Shown: positions 37,751 through 47,098, counted from the stretch's first letter. The stretch is 64,000 nt of DNA from Prolixibacteraceae bacterium (GCA_003506435.1 DOAQ01000020.1:62001-126000), one strand, 5' to 3'. A program made the numbers and translations. The notes: generated by a model not told the origin, from the sequence alone.

Positions 37751-39724
37751 ATGAGACTTACAACTTTACTTGCAATCGTATTTTTCCTCGTCGCTGAATT
37801 CGCTTCGGCGCAATATCTTCACCGGCAGGGAAAATACATTGCCGACGGCAACAACAACGAATTTATTATCCGCAGTATGGGACTTGGCGGCTGGATGCTT
37901 CAGGAAGGATACATGCTCGGAACCGGAGGCTTTGCCGGAACACAGCATCAGATTCGGGCATTAATGGAAGCCTCAATGGGCAAAGAGCGAACCGACGAGT
38001 TTTACGATGCATGGCTGGCTAATCACTGTACCAAAACCGATATCGATTCGCTGGCTGCCTGGGGTTTTAATGCCGTTCGCCCGGCTTTGCATTACAATTT
38101 GTTTACCCTGCCCATTGAGCAGGAACCTGTTGCCGGACAGGACACATGGCTCGAAACCGGCTTCTGGATGGTGGATGAACTGCTTGAATGGTGCGAGGCT
38201 CATCAGATGTATGTTATTCTTGACCTGCATGCAGCACCCGGAGGACAAGGTAAGAATGCCGATATTTCCGATTATGATCCCTCTAAACCGTCGCTCTGGG
38301 AAAGCAAGGAAAACCAAAGAAAAACGATTGCTTTGTGGAGAAAACTTGCAGAACGCTATGCCAGCAAAAAATACATTGGTGGTTACGACCTGATTAACGA
38401 AACCAACTGGAACTTCACAGGAAGTCACCAGAACGGCTGCGACAGCAACAATGAAGTACTGCGTGAGATGATGATTCTAATCACTCAGGCAATCAGGGAA
38501 GTGGATAAAAACCACATTCTTTTTATTGAAGGAAACTGCTGGGCCAATAACATGAACAATCTGTTCCCGCCATGGGACGAAAATATGGCGTATAGTTTTC
38601 ATAAATACTGGAACGGGACCGAAAAAAGCACGATCAACGATTTTCTTGTCTGGCGCGATCAATACAATGTTCCTTTCTGGATGGGCGAATCGGGCGAAAA
38701 TTCCAACCAGTGGTTTTATGAAACTATTAAGATGCTCGAATCACAAAAAATCGGCTGGTCGTGGTGGCCACTGAAAAAAATCGGTTCGGTTGTTGGTCCT
38801 CTGAATGTGGTGAAAACACCGGAATACAGCCAACTGCTCGAAACCTGGAAAAACGGAGGCCTGCCCGATCCGGATTTCTGCTACAACACCCTGATGAAAA
38901 TTACCGAAAATCTGATGATCGAAAATTGTGAATATCATCCCGATGTGATTGATGCCATGTTTCGACAGCAAACAGAAAGCACAACTGTGCCATATAAAAA
39001 ACACACTATTCCGGGAACAATCCATGCCTCTGATTTTGACATGGGACGGCACGATATTGCCTATCATGACATGGATTACATGAACAACGGTAGCGGTAAT
39101 TCCCAGTGGAACAACGGCTGGACCTATCGCAACGACGGGACCGACATAGAAGACTGCAAAGATACCTCCTCATTGAGTAGCGGGCACAACGTGGCCTGGG
39201 TCAACGATGGCGAATGGATGCTTTACACCGTGAATGTAACGGAACCCGGCGCTTACCGGGTTACTTTCCGGATTGCAGACAGTTCCGGAGCCGGTCGTTT
39301 CCATCTGGAAGTGAACGGAAAAAATATTACAGGCGAAGTAACTTCGAAAGCAACTACCGGCAATCAGGATTGGACCGATGTAACCGTTGAAAATGTCATT
39401 CTGGAAAAGGGAGTTCAAAAAATTAAGTTGTTTGCCGACAAAGGCGGTTTCAACATCAACTATTTCCGTTTTTCAGAGCCCGGTTCCATCGGATCGCTGC
39501 CCATGAAAGTACTGAATGGCTACGCATCCGAAACCGGATCATCGCTTTATCTGGCAGTCAACAAACCATTTGATAAAACAGTTGCGCCCGATGTTCAGAA
39601 CTTCAGGCTGAAAGTGAACAGTTTCATCGAAACGATTTCAGGAATAAGTTACGATGCACAAGATAAATCCAAACTTATACTGAGTTTAAAAAAAAAGTTA
39701 AACGGGGCGATGAGGTCTTGCTGA
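37751..39724 (+). CDS. GH5 glycoside hydrolase with CBM6 (5' part of a split gene)
   Basis: A signal peptide (1-22) leads into a GH5 TIM barrel: MGLGGWMLQEGYMLG, DLHAAPGGQGKNADISDYD, acid/base E217 in LINETNW, nucleophile E313 in FWMGESGEN. A CBM6 follows (about 418-575; HASDFDMGRHDIAYHDMDYMN, GEWMLYTVNVTEPGAYRVTFRIAD). The frame then ends 649 residues in with a short unrelated tail (NGAMRSC). A -1 shift at the A9 run 39688-39696 restores the reading VKRGDEVLLTYSPGK and joins the next segment, which carries a second CBM6 and a T9SS signal. Likely an exo- or endo-beta-1,3/1,6-glucanase. Confidence 0.85.
   Translation: MRLTTLLAIVFFLVAEFASAQYLHRQGKYIADGNNNEFIIRSMGLGGWMLQEGYMLGTGGFAGTQHQIRALMEASMGKERTDEFYDAWLANHCTKTDIDSLAAWGFNAVRPALHYNLFTLPIEQEPVAGQDTWLETGFWMVDELLEWCEAHQMYVILDLHAAPGGQGKNADISDYDPSKPSLWESKENQRKTIALWRKLAERYASKKYIGGYDLINETNWNFTGSHQNGCDSNNEVLREMMILITQAIREVDKNHILFIEGNCWANNMNNLFPPWDENMAYSFHKYWNGTEKSTINDFLVWRDQYNVPFWMGESGENSNQWFYETIKMLESQKIGWSWWPLKKIGSVVGPLNVVKTPEYSQLLETWKNGGLPDPDFCYNTLMKITENLMIENCEYHPDVIDAMFRQQTESTTVPYKKHTIPGTIHASDFDMGRHDIAYHDMDYMNNGSGNSQWNNGWTYRNDGTDIEDCKDTSSLSSGHNVAWVNDGEWMLYTVNVTEPGAYRVTFRIADSSGAGRFHLEVNGKNITGEVTSKATTGNQDWTDVTVENVILEKGVQKIKLFADKGGFNINYFRFSEPGSIGSLPMKVLNGYASETGSSLYLAVNKPFDKTVAPDVQNFRLKVNSFIETISGISYDAQDKSKLILSLKKKLNGAMRSC
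39688..39697 (+). other. A9 homopolymer / slippery heptamer A_AAA_AAG with frame change
   Basis: Nine A then G; in the zero frame the codons are tta aaa aaa aag, which gives the heptamer A AAA AAG used by E. coli dnaX. A -1 shift here exactly restores the open downstream frame (codon gtt at 39697). It may be a homopolymer sequencing error, a true frameshift, or programmed/transcriptional slippage. Confidence 0.8.
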
Positions 39725-40491
39725 CGTATTCGCCCGGCAAGTTACAATCGGAAGACAAGGTTTTGCTGGACGCTTTTTCAAATCTGAAAATCAGTACTGA
39801 AAATATTACAACGCACGCAATTCCGGGGAAGATAGAAGCTGAAGAGTTCATATATAATTATGGTTGGGTTCGTGAAGATTGCTCCGATGAAGGCGCCGGA
39901 TATGATATGGGTTATACCGATGAAGGCGACTTCCTGGATTTCCGGGTTGATGTTACGAATGGGGGACGGTACAAAATATTGTACCGGGTAGCATCCGGAA
40001 ATTCAGAAGGAGGAAAAATTGATCTGGAAATGGTTCCGGAGAATGGAGAAATAAGCCTTTTACATACATTTTCAGTACCGCCAACCAGCGGCTGGCAAAA
40101 CTGGACAACACTGAACCGCGAAGCGTATTTACCCAAAGGACAATATACGATTCGCCTGTTGGTAAACAAACGCGAGTTCAACATCAACTGGATGGAATTT
40201 GATTTACTGGAAGTTACAGGTACCGATGAAATTTCTGTTTCCGACGATTTTTTCCGCATCTACCCGAATCCGGCAAAAAGCAAGTTGAATATCGATTTCC
40301 GAAAAAACAGCGAAGAGAGATATTTTTTAAAAATTATGAATGTACACGGAGCAATAGTTAAAGAGGAAAATTTAAAGATTACCAACCGGGCAATCATCGA
40401 TTTGAATGGATTAGCGCCGGGATACTATCTGCTTCAGGTTGCAGGTGAAGAACACATCGAATCCAAACCGTTTATCATTTCAAACAAATAA
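39718..40491 (+). CDS. CBM6 + T9SS sorting domain (3' part of the split GH5 gene)
   Basis: This frame is open from 39697, and its apparent own start at 39718 overlaps the GH5 stop, with no signal peptide. It should therefore be read as the C-terminal part of the GH5 enzyme. It has a second CBM6 (about 35-165: PGKIEAEEFIYNYGWVRED, GRYKILYRVASGN, FNINWMEFDLLE) and a type A T9SS C-terminal domain (RIYPNPAKSKLNIDF … LAPGYYLLQVAGEEHIESKPFII). Without the frame change, the enzyme would lack its secretion/anchoring signal and second binding module. Confidence 0.8.
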   Translation: MLTYSPGKLQSEDKVLLDAFSNLKISTENITTHAIPGKIEAEEFIYNYGWVREDCSDEGAGYDMGYTDEGDFLDFRVDVTNGGRYKILYRVASGNSEGGKIDLEMVPENGEISLLHTFSVPPTSGWQNWTTLNREAYLPKGQYTIRLLVNKREFNINWMEFDLLEVTGTDEISVSDDFFRIYPNPAKSKLNIDFRKNSEERYFLKIMNVHGAIVKEENLKITNRAIIDLNGLAPGYYLLQVAGEEHIESKPFIISNK

Positions 40492-40508
40492 ACCAAAATC
40501 CAGGGAAT

Positions 40509-41333
40509 ATGAAACCAAACCTATCAAACTTTATTTTCACGGTTGCCCTTTTTTCGGCGGCAGCATGTGGGGTCAGAAACAGTGAGAAAGCTGGAAATAA
40601 AGAAGTTTATCAGTTGGTATGGGCTGATGAATTTGATTATGCCGGATTACCCGATTCCGGCAAATGGTCATACGATACCGAAGGAAATTCCTCGGGATGG
40701 GGAAATAACGAAGCCCAGTTTTATACCAAAGAACGGCTCGAAAATGCCGAAGTAAAAGACGGGATGCTTCATATAACTGCCCGAAAGGAAGTATATGAAA
40801 ACAAGGAATACACATCGGCACGGCTGATCACTAAAGGAAAAGGAGACTGGCTGTACGGAAAGTTTGAAGTGAAAGCCAGATTGCCGGAAGGACGTGGTTT
40901 ATGGCCGGCCATCTGGATGCTTCCAACCGACTGGGAATACGGTAACTGGCCGGCCAGCGGCGAAATCGACATTATGGAAAATGTAGGCTATATGCCCGAT
41001 ACCATCCTGGCAACGGCACATACAAAAAGTTACAATCATGTCATTGGCACACAAAAGTCCGATACCATTTACGTTCCAACTTGTTACGACCAGTTTCATG
41101 TTTATAAACTGGAGTGGGAACCCGGCGAATATAAAGTTTTTGTGGATGATGTTCATTTCTTTACCTTTAAGAACGAAGGAACCGGGTTCAACGAATGGCC
41201 GTTCGACAAACGTTTCCATTTATTGCTGAACGTAGCTGTGGGCGGAAACTGGGGCGGACAAAAAGGAATTGATGAAGCCATCTTCCCGCGGTCGATGATT
41301 GTTGATTATGTGAGAGTTTATCAGAAAAAATAA
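40509..41333 (+). CDS. GH16 laminarinase-like lipoprotein
   Basis: Lipobox AAAC (C20) predicts membrane anchoring. The single GH16 domain reads QLVWADEFDYAG, GRGLWPAIWMLPTDWEYGNWP, and the active-site GEIDIMENVG with E152, D154 and E157. The HAHT-like ATAHTKSYNH and FHLLLNVAVGGNWGG blocks are typical of the GH16_3 endo-beta-1,3-glucanases. At 274 residues it is a bare catalytic domain. It starts 17 bp after the GH5 gene and 5 bp before the second GH16, so all three are cotranscribed. Confidence 0.9.
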   Translation: MKPNLSNFIFTVALFSAAACGVRNSEKAGNKEVYQLVWADEFDYAGLPDSGKWSYDTEGNSSGWGNNEAQFYTKERLENAEVKDGMLHITARKEVYENKEYTSARLITKGKGDWLYGKFEVKARLPEGRGLWPAIWMLPTDWEYGNWPASGEIDIMENVGYMPDTILATAHTKSYNHVIGTQKSDTIYVPTCYDQFHVYKLEWEPGEYKVFVDDVHFFTFKNEGTGFNEWPFDKRFHLLLNVAVGGNWGGQKGIDEAIFPRSMIVDYVRVYQKK

Positions 41334-41338
41334 TTGAA

Positions 41339-43126
41339 ATGTTGCTTGCCCGAAGTTTGTTTTTTGTCGCTGTTATCTTTTCCCTTTCCGCATTCAATCG
41401 GTTGAATGCCCAGGAAAACAACTGTTCGTATCTGATCTGGGCGGATGAATTTGATACCGGTAATGCGCCTTCTTCTGCAAAATGGGATTACGATACCGGT
41501 GGCGGCGGTTGGGGCAACAACGAGTTGCAAACCTACACCAACACCCGCACAAACTCGTGGGTCGAAAACGGGAGATTGTACATCAAAGCTTTAAAAACTG
41601 CCGGGAACTGGACGTCGGCACGAATGGTCACCCGGCAAAAAGGCGACTGGCTGTATGGCCGCATTGAAGTGAAAGCCAAACTTCCTTCGGGAAAAGGCAC
41701 CTGGCCTGCCATCTGGATGCTGCCAACCGACTGGGAATACGGAAGCTGGCCTAAAAGCGGCGAAATCGACATCATGGAACATGTGGGATACGATCCCGGA
41801 AAAATTCATGGTACAGCGCATACCGAAGCATACAATCACAGCGTAGGAACGCAAAAAGGCAACAATATTACGGTTTCCGATGCCTTGTCCGTATTTCATG
41901 TTTACGCAATTGAATGGAATGCTGAACAGATTAAATGGTATGTCGACGACCAACTGTATTTTACTTTCAATAACGAATACAAAACCTACAAGGAATGGCC
42001 GTTTGACAAACGTTTTCATCTGTTGCTGAATATTGCTGTCGGGGGCAACTGGGGCGGCGCACAAGGCATCGATCCCAACCTCACGGAAGCAACCATGGAG
42101 ATTGAATATGTGCGGGTCTATCAGAATAAACTTGCAAAACCTGTTATCGAAGGAAAAAATGTAGCCAAACCGGGCAGTGAGCTTGTTTTTTCGACCAAAG
42201 CCATCAATAATGTCGTGTATGAATGGACTTTCCCGGAAGGAGTCGAAGTTATTTCGGGACAGAATACGCCGCAAATAAAAGTAAAATGGGGCACGGTTGG
42301 CGGAAATGTAAAAGTCCGGATTCGTTCGGCCTGCGAAACAATCGATTCGGAAGAATTCCCGGTTGGTTTGATCACAACGCCAACAGGCAGCAAATTTTAT
42401 ATTCCTTTTTTCAGCAATCAGGGAGCGGTTTTATGGACTTCCCAGCCAGGGAGCGGCAACCAGATCAGTCTTTCGGGCAGCGCCAGCCTGCTGGTTAATT
42501 ATTCCATCAGCGAACCGGCAAACAACCCGGCTATTGTTTACGAATTCGACGGATTGATGGATTTGTCGGGATATCGCGAAATGGCCCTGCAAATCAAGGC
42601 CAATCCTGCCGATGTGCCCTCCGTCGTCCGGATTGACATGGAAGATGCCAACGGGAATGTGAACCTGAACGACTTGTTTAAAATCACATCATTCGGCAAT
42701 GCGGGACAGTTTCAGTTGTATTCGTACGAATTTGGTAAAAATCCCGACGGTGTTTACCGGTTGGGCGAGATCAAAAAAATAAAAATCTACATCAATTACG
42801 GGATATTCGGGAAAAAAGGAAACAGCAGCATCGAACTGAAAGATTTGTACTTGGCAACGCCCGGAACCACTTCAGCAAAAAGCAATTTACAAAAGCCCGA
42901 ATTTCAGGTTTACCCGAACCCGTTCACCGATGAAATCCGGTTTTCAGGAAACAGCCTGCCGGAAGAAGTAACTGTCTTCAATTCATTGGGTCAGAAAATA
43001 TTTCAGGAGAAAATGAACGGCTCATCGCGTTTGAATTTGAGTCCGTCTCTGCCCGGAGGCGTTTATTTTATTCAACTTTCCGGTGAAAACGGAACTTTTT
43101 TCGTTCACCGTTTAATCAAACGTTAA
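41339..43126 (+). CDS. GH16 laminarinase with PKD-like module and T9SS sorting domain
   Basis: A signal peptide (1-25) is followed by a GH16 domain very close to the previous gene (GTWPAIWMLPTDWEYGSWP; active site GEIDIMEHVG with E142, D144, E147). Residues about 260-340 form a PKD/Ig-like module (NVVYEWTFPEGVEVISGQNTPQIKVKWG). A CBM-like sandwich at 345-515 follows, then a T9SS type A C-terminal domain (VYPNPFTDEIRFSGNSLPEEVTVFNSLGQKIF). It should be exported by T9SS and displayed or released, acting on the whole polysaccharide before SusCD uptake. Probably a recent duplicate of the upstream gene's catalytic domain. Confidence 0.9.
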   Translation: MLLARSLFFVAVIFSLSAFNRLNAQENNCSYLIWADEFDTGNAPSSAKWDYDTGGGGWGNNELQTYTNTRTNSWVENGRLYIKALKTAGNWTSARMVTRQKGDWLYGRIEVKAKLPSGKGTWPAIWMLPTDWEYGSWPKSGEIDIMEHVGYDPGKIHGTAHTEAYNHSVGTQKGNNITVSDALSVFHVYAIEWNAEQIKWYVDDQLYFTFNNEYKTYKEWPFDKRFHLLLNIAVGGNWGGAQGIDPNLTEATMEIEYVRVYQNKLAKPVIEGKNVAKPGSELVFSTKAINNVVYEWTFPEGVEVISGQNTPQIKVKWGTVGGNVKVRIRSACETIDSEEFPVGLITTPTGSKFYIPFFSNQGAVLWTSQPGSGNQISLSGSASLLVNYSISEPANNPAIVYEFDGLMDLSGYREMALQIKANPADVPSVVRIDMEDANGNVNLNDLFKITSFGNAGQFQLYSYEFGKNPDGVYRLGEIKKIKIYINYGIFGKKGNSSIELKDLYLATPGTTSAKSNLQKPEFQVYPNPFTDEIRFSGNSLPEEVTVFNSLGQKIFQEKMNGSSRLNLSPSLPGGVYFIQLSGENGTFFVHRLIKR

Positions 43127-43160
43127 CACAGAATTCAGTGGGGGTGTCCGTGCTTTTCCC

Positions 43161-43168
43161 TATTTTTG
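43161..43168 (+). promoter_or_regulatory. -7 box of HAD gene promoter
   Basis: TATTTTTG, a full match to TAnnTTTG, lies 16 bp before the HAD gene start. No clear -33 TTG is seen at the expected distance. Confidence 0.4.
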
Positions 43169-43183
43169 GCCAAAATTTAAAGC

Positions 43184-43813
43184 ATGGTCAAATTAGACGG
43201 AATACAGAATATTATTTTCGATCTGGGCGGTGTTTTGCTGAACCTGGCGCCTCACCGAACAATGGAAGAATTCAGAAAATTGGGACATACCAGTCTGGTT
43301 GAAGAAAATCCCTGGAATTTCAAGCACGAAATTTTTTACAAGTTCGAACGGGGATTGATTTCCATCGATGAATTTCATTCCGGGGTGAAAGGAATACTTG
43401 GAAACGGGCTTACCAACGAACAAATCGATTATGCATGGACAGCCATGTTGCTCGACATTCCCCGTGTCCGTGCTGAAATTGTCATGAACCTGAAAAAACA
43501 ATTCCGGACGTTTCTGTTCAGCAATACCAATGCTATTCATGTCGAAAAAATTCAGTCCGATTTTCAAAATCAACACGGTTTTGAATTTCCTTCACTGTTT
43601 GAAAAAGACTTTTATTCCAATGAAATACATGTCCGTAAGCCGGATATTGAATCATTTATGAAAGTGATTGAACTTTCGGGGGTGAAACCCGAAGAAACTC
43701 TGTTTGTCGACGATTTCGAAGAAAATATAATCGCGGCACAAAAAACCGGATTGCAAACCCTGTGGCTGCAACCGGGGATGGTTGTCGAAGAAATATTCAG
43801 CGATTTTCGTTAG
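43184..43813 (+). CDS. HAD superfamily phosphatase (subfamily IA)
   Basis: A 209-residue cytoplasmic protein. Motif I is FDLGGVLLN, so the second aspartate of the usual DxD is replaced by Gly, as is common in this HAD-IA subgroup (YihX-like). Motif II is FLFSNTN, motif III includes the lysine in VRKPDIESF, and motif IV is LFVDDFEENI. It should dephosphorylate a small phosphometabolite, possibly a sugar phosphate. Its stop codon overlaps that of ispG on the other strand (sequence ttag). Confidence 0.85.
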   Translation: MVKLDGIQNIIFDLGGVLLNLAPHRTMEEFRKLGHTSLVEENPWNFKHEIFYKFERGLISIDEFHSGVKGILGNGLTNEQIDYAWTAMLLDIPRVRAEIVMNLKKQFRTFLFSNTNAIHVEKIQSDFQNQHGFEFPSLFEKDFYSNEIHVRKPDIESFMKVIELSGVKPEETLFVDDFEENIIAAQKTGLQTLWLQPGMVVEEIFSDFR

Positions 43814-45669
43814 TTTTCCGGCTCTTTCCAGTCGCCGTTTTCACGGATCAGCGCTTCCAGCTCTTCCACCGCCTGTTCGAATGGAATGTGCCGCTTTTTA
43901 AGGTTTTGTCCTTTGTACAGGTTTACTCTTCCGGGACCTGCGCCCACAAAACCGTAATCGGCATCGCCCATTTCGCCCGGTCCGTTTACCACACAACCCA
44001 TCACTCCTATTTTTAACTGATTGAGGTGTTTAAAGTGTTCTTTTACTTTCAGCGTGGTATCGTGCAGGTCGAATAAGGTGCGTCCACAACCCGGGCACGA
44101 GATGAATTCGGTTTTCGAAATGCGCATCCGGCTGGCCTGAAGGATCGAAAAACTCAGGTCTTTCAGGTCGGTGAACGTGATGCTGTCGTTTTTGTTGGTA
44201 ATGCAAATTCCGTCACCGTATCCGTCAATAAGTAAACCGCCAAGATCGGCCGATGCTTTTATTTGCAGATCTTCGAGATTACGTTCGTTGTATTCGCGCA
44301 AAATAACAACCGGTACTTTCCAGATGTGTGATTCGAGTGTCATAAAAAACGCCCGTAACTCGGCAAACGGGTTCTTATTGAAACTTTCGAGAATCAGAAT
44401 GGTCTTCCGGGTCTGCTTCAACTTGGTGATGATTTCCGGATTGTCGTTCATGAACCGGTCGAATTCCATTTTGTTGGTCCGGATAAATTTCGTTTGTCCC
44501 CAGTGCGAACCGCCAAACAAATACTCCTCCAGCGTGAGGATCGGGTAGATGTGACCTTCGAGGTCGCGCACCTCAATGCCATCAAGAAAATACTCCGGTA
44601 TCTGTTTCCCTCGCAGTGGAAGTATTTCGGAAAGCGAACGTCCCCGTAAGTCGGCCATTACAACCGGCACCTGCTTGTCGCCCATTTTCAGTACCGGACG
44701 TACCCCGCGCCGTTCGTATTCAAACGGGTTGGTCTGGGCAAACAGCGGAGCTTTAATCTCCTGATGATTTTTATATGTTTCGAAATGATTGATCAGTTTT
44801 CTTGCCACCGGAATTTCTTTTTCCGGCGATTCGGTCAGCGAAACGCGAATGGTATCGCCAATGCCGTCGGCAAGCAGTGCGCCGATACCCACTGCCGATT
44901 TAATACGGCCGTCTTCGCCTTGCCCGGCTTCTGTAACCCCCAGGTGAAGCGGGTATTTCATTTCTTCCAGCCGCATCCTGTAATTCAGCAAGCGCACGGT
45001 ATAAACCATGGTGCGTGTGTTGCTCGATTTGATGGAAATAATCACATTGTGAAAATCCTGTTTCTGACAAATGCGAAGAAATTCCATTACCGATTCTACT
45101 ATTCCGGCAGGCGTATCACCGTAACGGCTCATGATACGGTCGGAAAGCGATCCCTGATTGGCTCCGATGCGCAATGCCGTGTTGGTGTCTTTCAGCACCT
45201 GAATAAAAGGCACAAACATTTCCTCAATACGCGCCAATTCCGCTTTATATTCCTCATCAGTATACATGTGATGTTCGAACCGGGCCCGTTTATCGTAAAA
45301 GTTTCCAGGGTTGATGCGTACTTTCCGTACATATTTGGCAGCAATTTCGGCATGTTTCGGATTGAAATGAATATCGGCGATCAACGGTTGGTCGTACCCG
45401 CGCGAAACCAGCTCCTTTTTAATGTTTCTCAGGTTTTCGGCATCGCTGCTGCTACGGACGGTAACACGTACATAATCGGCTCCGGCATTGATAATCCGGA
45501 TGATTTGTTCCACCGTTTCCTCCGTATTGGCTGTATCTGTATCGGTCATTGATTGAATTCGGATCGGATAATCGCTTCCCATTGGCGCATCCCCAATTAC
45601 TACCGTACTCGTCTTTTGCCGCTGGTACCTTGTCAAATCTTTGATATAGTTAAAATTCCGATCTTTCAT
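43810..45669 (-). CDS. ispG: 4-hydroxy-3-methylbut-2-enyl diphosphate synthase IspG (long form)
   Basis: A 619-residue cytoplasmic enzyme of the MEP isoprenoid pathway; it converts MEcPP to HMBPP with a [4Fe-4S] cluster. The N-terminal TIM barrel holds IRIQSMTDTDTANTEETVEQI, VRKVRINPGNFYD and LRIGANQGSLSDRIM. The C-terminal iron-sulfur domain has CPGCGRTLFDL and MGCVVNGPGEMGDADYG, which give the three cysteines and the glutamate ligand. The extra central domain of about 250 residues is the normal form in Bacteroidota, plants and Chlamydiae, versus about 370 residues in E. coli. Confidence 0.95.
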   Translation of the reverse strand: MKDRNFNYIKDLTRYQRQKTSTVVIGDAPMGSDYPIRIQSMTDTDTANTEETVEQIIRIINAGADYVRVTVRSSSDAENLRNIKKELVSRGYDQPLIADIHFNPKHAEIAAKYVRKVRINPGNFYDKRARFEHHMYTDEEYKAELARIEEMFVPFIQVLKDTNTALRIGANQGSLSDRIMSRYGDTPAGIVESVMEFLRICQKQDFHNVIISIKSSNTRTMVYTVRLLNYRMRLEEMKYPLHLGVTEAGQGEDGRIKSAVGIGALLADGIGDTIRVSLTESPEKEIPVARKLINHFETYKNHQEIKAPLFAQTNPFEYERRGVRPVLKMGDKQVPVVMADLRGRSLSEILPLRGKQIPEYFLDGIEVRDLEGHIYPILTLEEYLFGGSHWGQTKFIRTNKMEFDRFMNDNPEIITKLKQTRKTILILESFNKNPFAELRAFFMTLESHIWKVPVVILREYNERNLEDLQIKASADLGGLLIDGYGDGICITNKNDSITFTDLKDLSFSILQASRMRISKTEFISCPGCGRTLFDLHDTTLKVKEHFKHLNQLKIGVMGCVVNGPGEMGDADYGFVGAGPGRVNLYKGQNLKKRHIPFEQAVEELEALIRENGDWKEPEN

Positions 45670-45689
45670 CTCGCCTTATTTTGGAGCTT

Positions 45690-45698
45690 GCAAAGTTA
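45690..45698 (-). promoter_or_regulatory. -7 box of ispG promoter
   Basis: On the minus strand the sequence is TAACTTTGC, an exact TAnnTTTGC match 21 bp upstream of the ATG. No obvious TTG at -33. Confidence 0.5.
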
Positions 45699-45969
45699 AT
45701 TTAAAGTTAACACATATAAAATATGCACCCTCTTATTTAGAATGGAATTTCAGATTTTATTGCTGAAGAAACCGGCACGGAAACTCACTAAAAAGGAAAA
45801 TATCCAATCTTTTCCAGACAACTATCCGAAGGTTTTTGCTCGAAGTAAAAAGACAAAACGGAAGTGAAATGTTTGTCAAACGAACATTATCATTCCTTTA
45901 ATGATTTACCACAGTAGAAACCGGCATGTCTCGGCATAAATCCATATTTTTGTCGTTATACAAAGCAGA
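45699..45969. other. Divergent intergenic region ispG-gldA
   Basis: About 270 bp without a gene. It contains the two divergent promoters; a TATTTTTG -7 box for gldA lies at 45945-45952. No repeat or RNA gene was recognised. Confidence 0.5.
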
Positions 45970-46893
45970 ATGAGTATCCAGGTCGAACATATCACCAAAA
46001 CATACGGCACGCAAAAAGCAGTCGACGACATTAGCTTTTCCATTAACGAAGGGGAACTGGTGGGTTTTCTCGGGCCAAACGGAGCAGGAAAATCTACCCT
46101 GATGAAGATTATTACCAGCTTCCTTTTTGCCGATTCGGGTGATGTTTTTATCAACGGGCAAAAAATCAATCCTGAAATGAATGAGATTCGGGAACAAATT
46201 GGGTATTTGCCCGAACACAACCCGTTGTACCCCGATCTGTTTGTAAAAGAATACCTTGAAATTGCCGCCGGGTTTTATCGCCTAAAAAATAAACGGGCGA
46301 GGGTTGCCGAAATGGTCGAGATGACCGGGCTGGGCAGCGAACAGCATAAAAAAATCCGTGCGCTTTCGAAAGGCTACCGGCAGCGGGTGGGATTGGCTCA
46401 GGCGCTGATCCACGATCCATCGATTTTGATTCTGGATGAACCCACCACCGGACTTGATCCAAACCAGTTGGAAGAAATCCGCTCGCTGATACGAAACATC
46501 AGTAAAAATAAGACCGTGCTTTTTTCAACCCACATCATGCAGGAAGTGGAAGCTGTTTGCCAGCGGGTGATTATTATCAACAAAGGCATTCTGGTTGCTG
46601 ATGACCGGGTGGATGTGCTGAAAGGCGGTCGGCTCCGGCAGGTGCAATCGGTGCTGGTTGAATTTGCTGAAGCTCCCGATTTGAAAAGCCTTCAGGAACA
46701 AAAATGGGTAAAAAACCTGCGCGCAACCGGCGAAAAAACTTTTTTGGTTGATTCTGCTTCAGATGAGGATATTCGCCCGGCATTGTTCCGCTTTGCGATG
46801 GAAAACCAACTCACTTTGCTCACCCTTCAGGAACAAAAACAGAGCCTCGAAAATGTGTTTCGTCAACTTACTACCAGCTTTGAAGGAAAATGA
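45970..46893 (+). CDS. gldA: Gliding-motility ABC transporter ATP-binding protein GldA
   Basis: A 307-residue ABC ATPase: Walker A GPNGAGKST (35-43), Q-loop EQIGYLPEHNPLYPDL, signature LSKGYRQRVGLAQAL, Walker B ILILDEP, and switch His in STHIMQEVEAVC. The EHNPLYPDLFVKEYLEIAAGFY stretch and overall length match GldA. In gliding Bacteroidota it works with the permease GldF and with GldG; neither is adjacent here. It need not mean the strain glides, since homologs occur in non-gliders. A -7 box lies 18 bp upstream. Confidence 0.85.
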   Translation: MSIQVEHITKTYGTQKAVDDISFSINEGELVGFLGPNGAGKSTLMKIITSFLFADSGDVFINGQKINPEMNEIREQIGYLPEHNPLYPDLFVKEYLEIAAGFYRLKNKRARVAEMVEMTGLGSEQHKKIRALSKGYRQRVGLAQALIHDPSILILDEPTTGLDPNQLEEIRSLIRNISKNKTVLFSTHIMQEVEAVCQRVIIINKGILVADDRVDVLKGGRLRQVQSVLVEFAEAPDLKSLQEQKWVKNLRATGEKTFLVDSASDEDIRPALFRFAMENQLTLLTLQEQKQSLENVFRQLTTSFEGK

Positions 46894-46983
46894 TTTTCCC
46901 GGAATAAAATTGGTATCAAACATGCTTTTGTGGATATCCGGATGAAGAAAAATTTATACTAAAAAACGGGGAAAGCAAACGAG

Positions 46984-47098
46984 TGCGCAGGAAAAAAATT
47001 TTTCTGCGCATCGGATTTGGATTTCCTGCGCACGGGTTCCCAATTTCCTGCGCATCCGATATAAAACCTCTGCGCATCCGTTCCGAATCGAATGCGCA
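46984..47098. repeat. Array A: six TGCGCA palindromes with 22-bp period
   Basis: The palindrome TGCGCA occurs at 46984, 47005, 47027, 47049, 47071 and 47093, that is, spacings of 21, 22, 22, 22 and 22 bp. The common extended core is CTGCGCATCC, with variable spacers between. The period equals about two DNA helical turns and is not a multiple of three. It lies between gldA and the metK promoter. Confidence 0.85.

Noticed and set aside
39718..40491. Independent CBM6-T9SS protein
   Set aside because: It has no signal peptide, its frame is open upstream of the ATG, and it joins the GH5 gene smoothly by a -1 shift.
41591..42274. Long open frame on the - strand within GH16
   Set aside because: It is the complement of a strongly conserved GH16 coding sequence and encodes nothing recognisable.
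44764..45552. Long open frame on the + strand
   Set aside because: It is antisense to ispG, whose protein is clearly conserved; no recognisable protein in the antisense frame.
45970..46893. Evidence that the organism glides
   Set aside because: GldA alone, without GldF/GldG or other gld genes nearby, does not establish motility.
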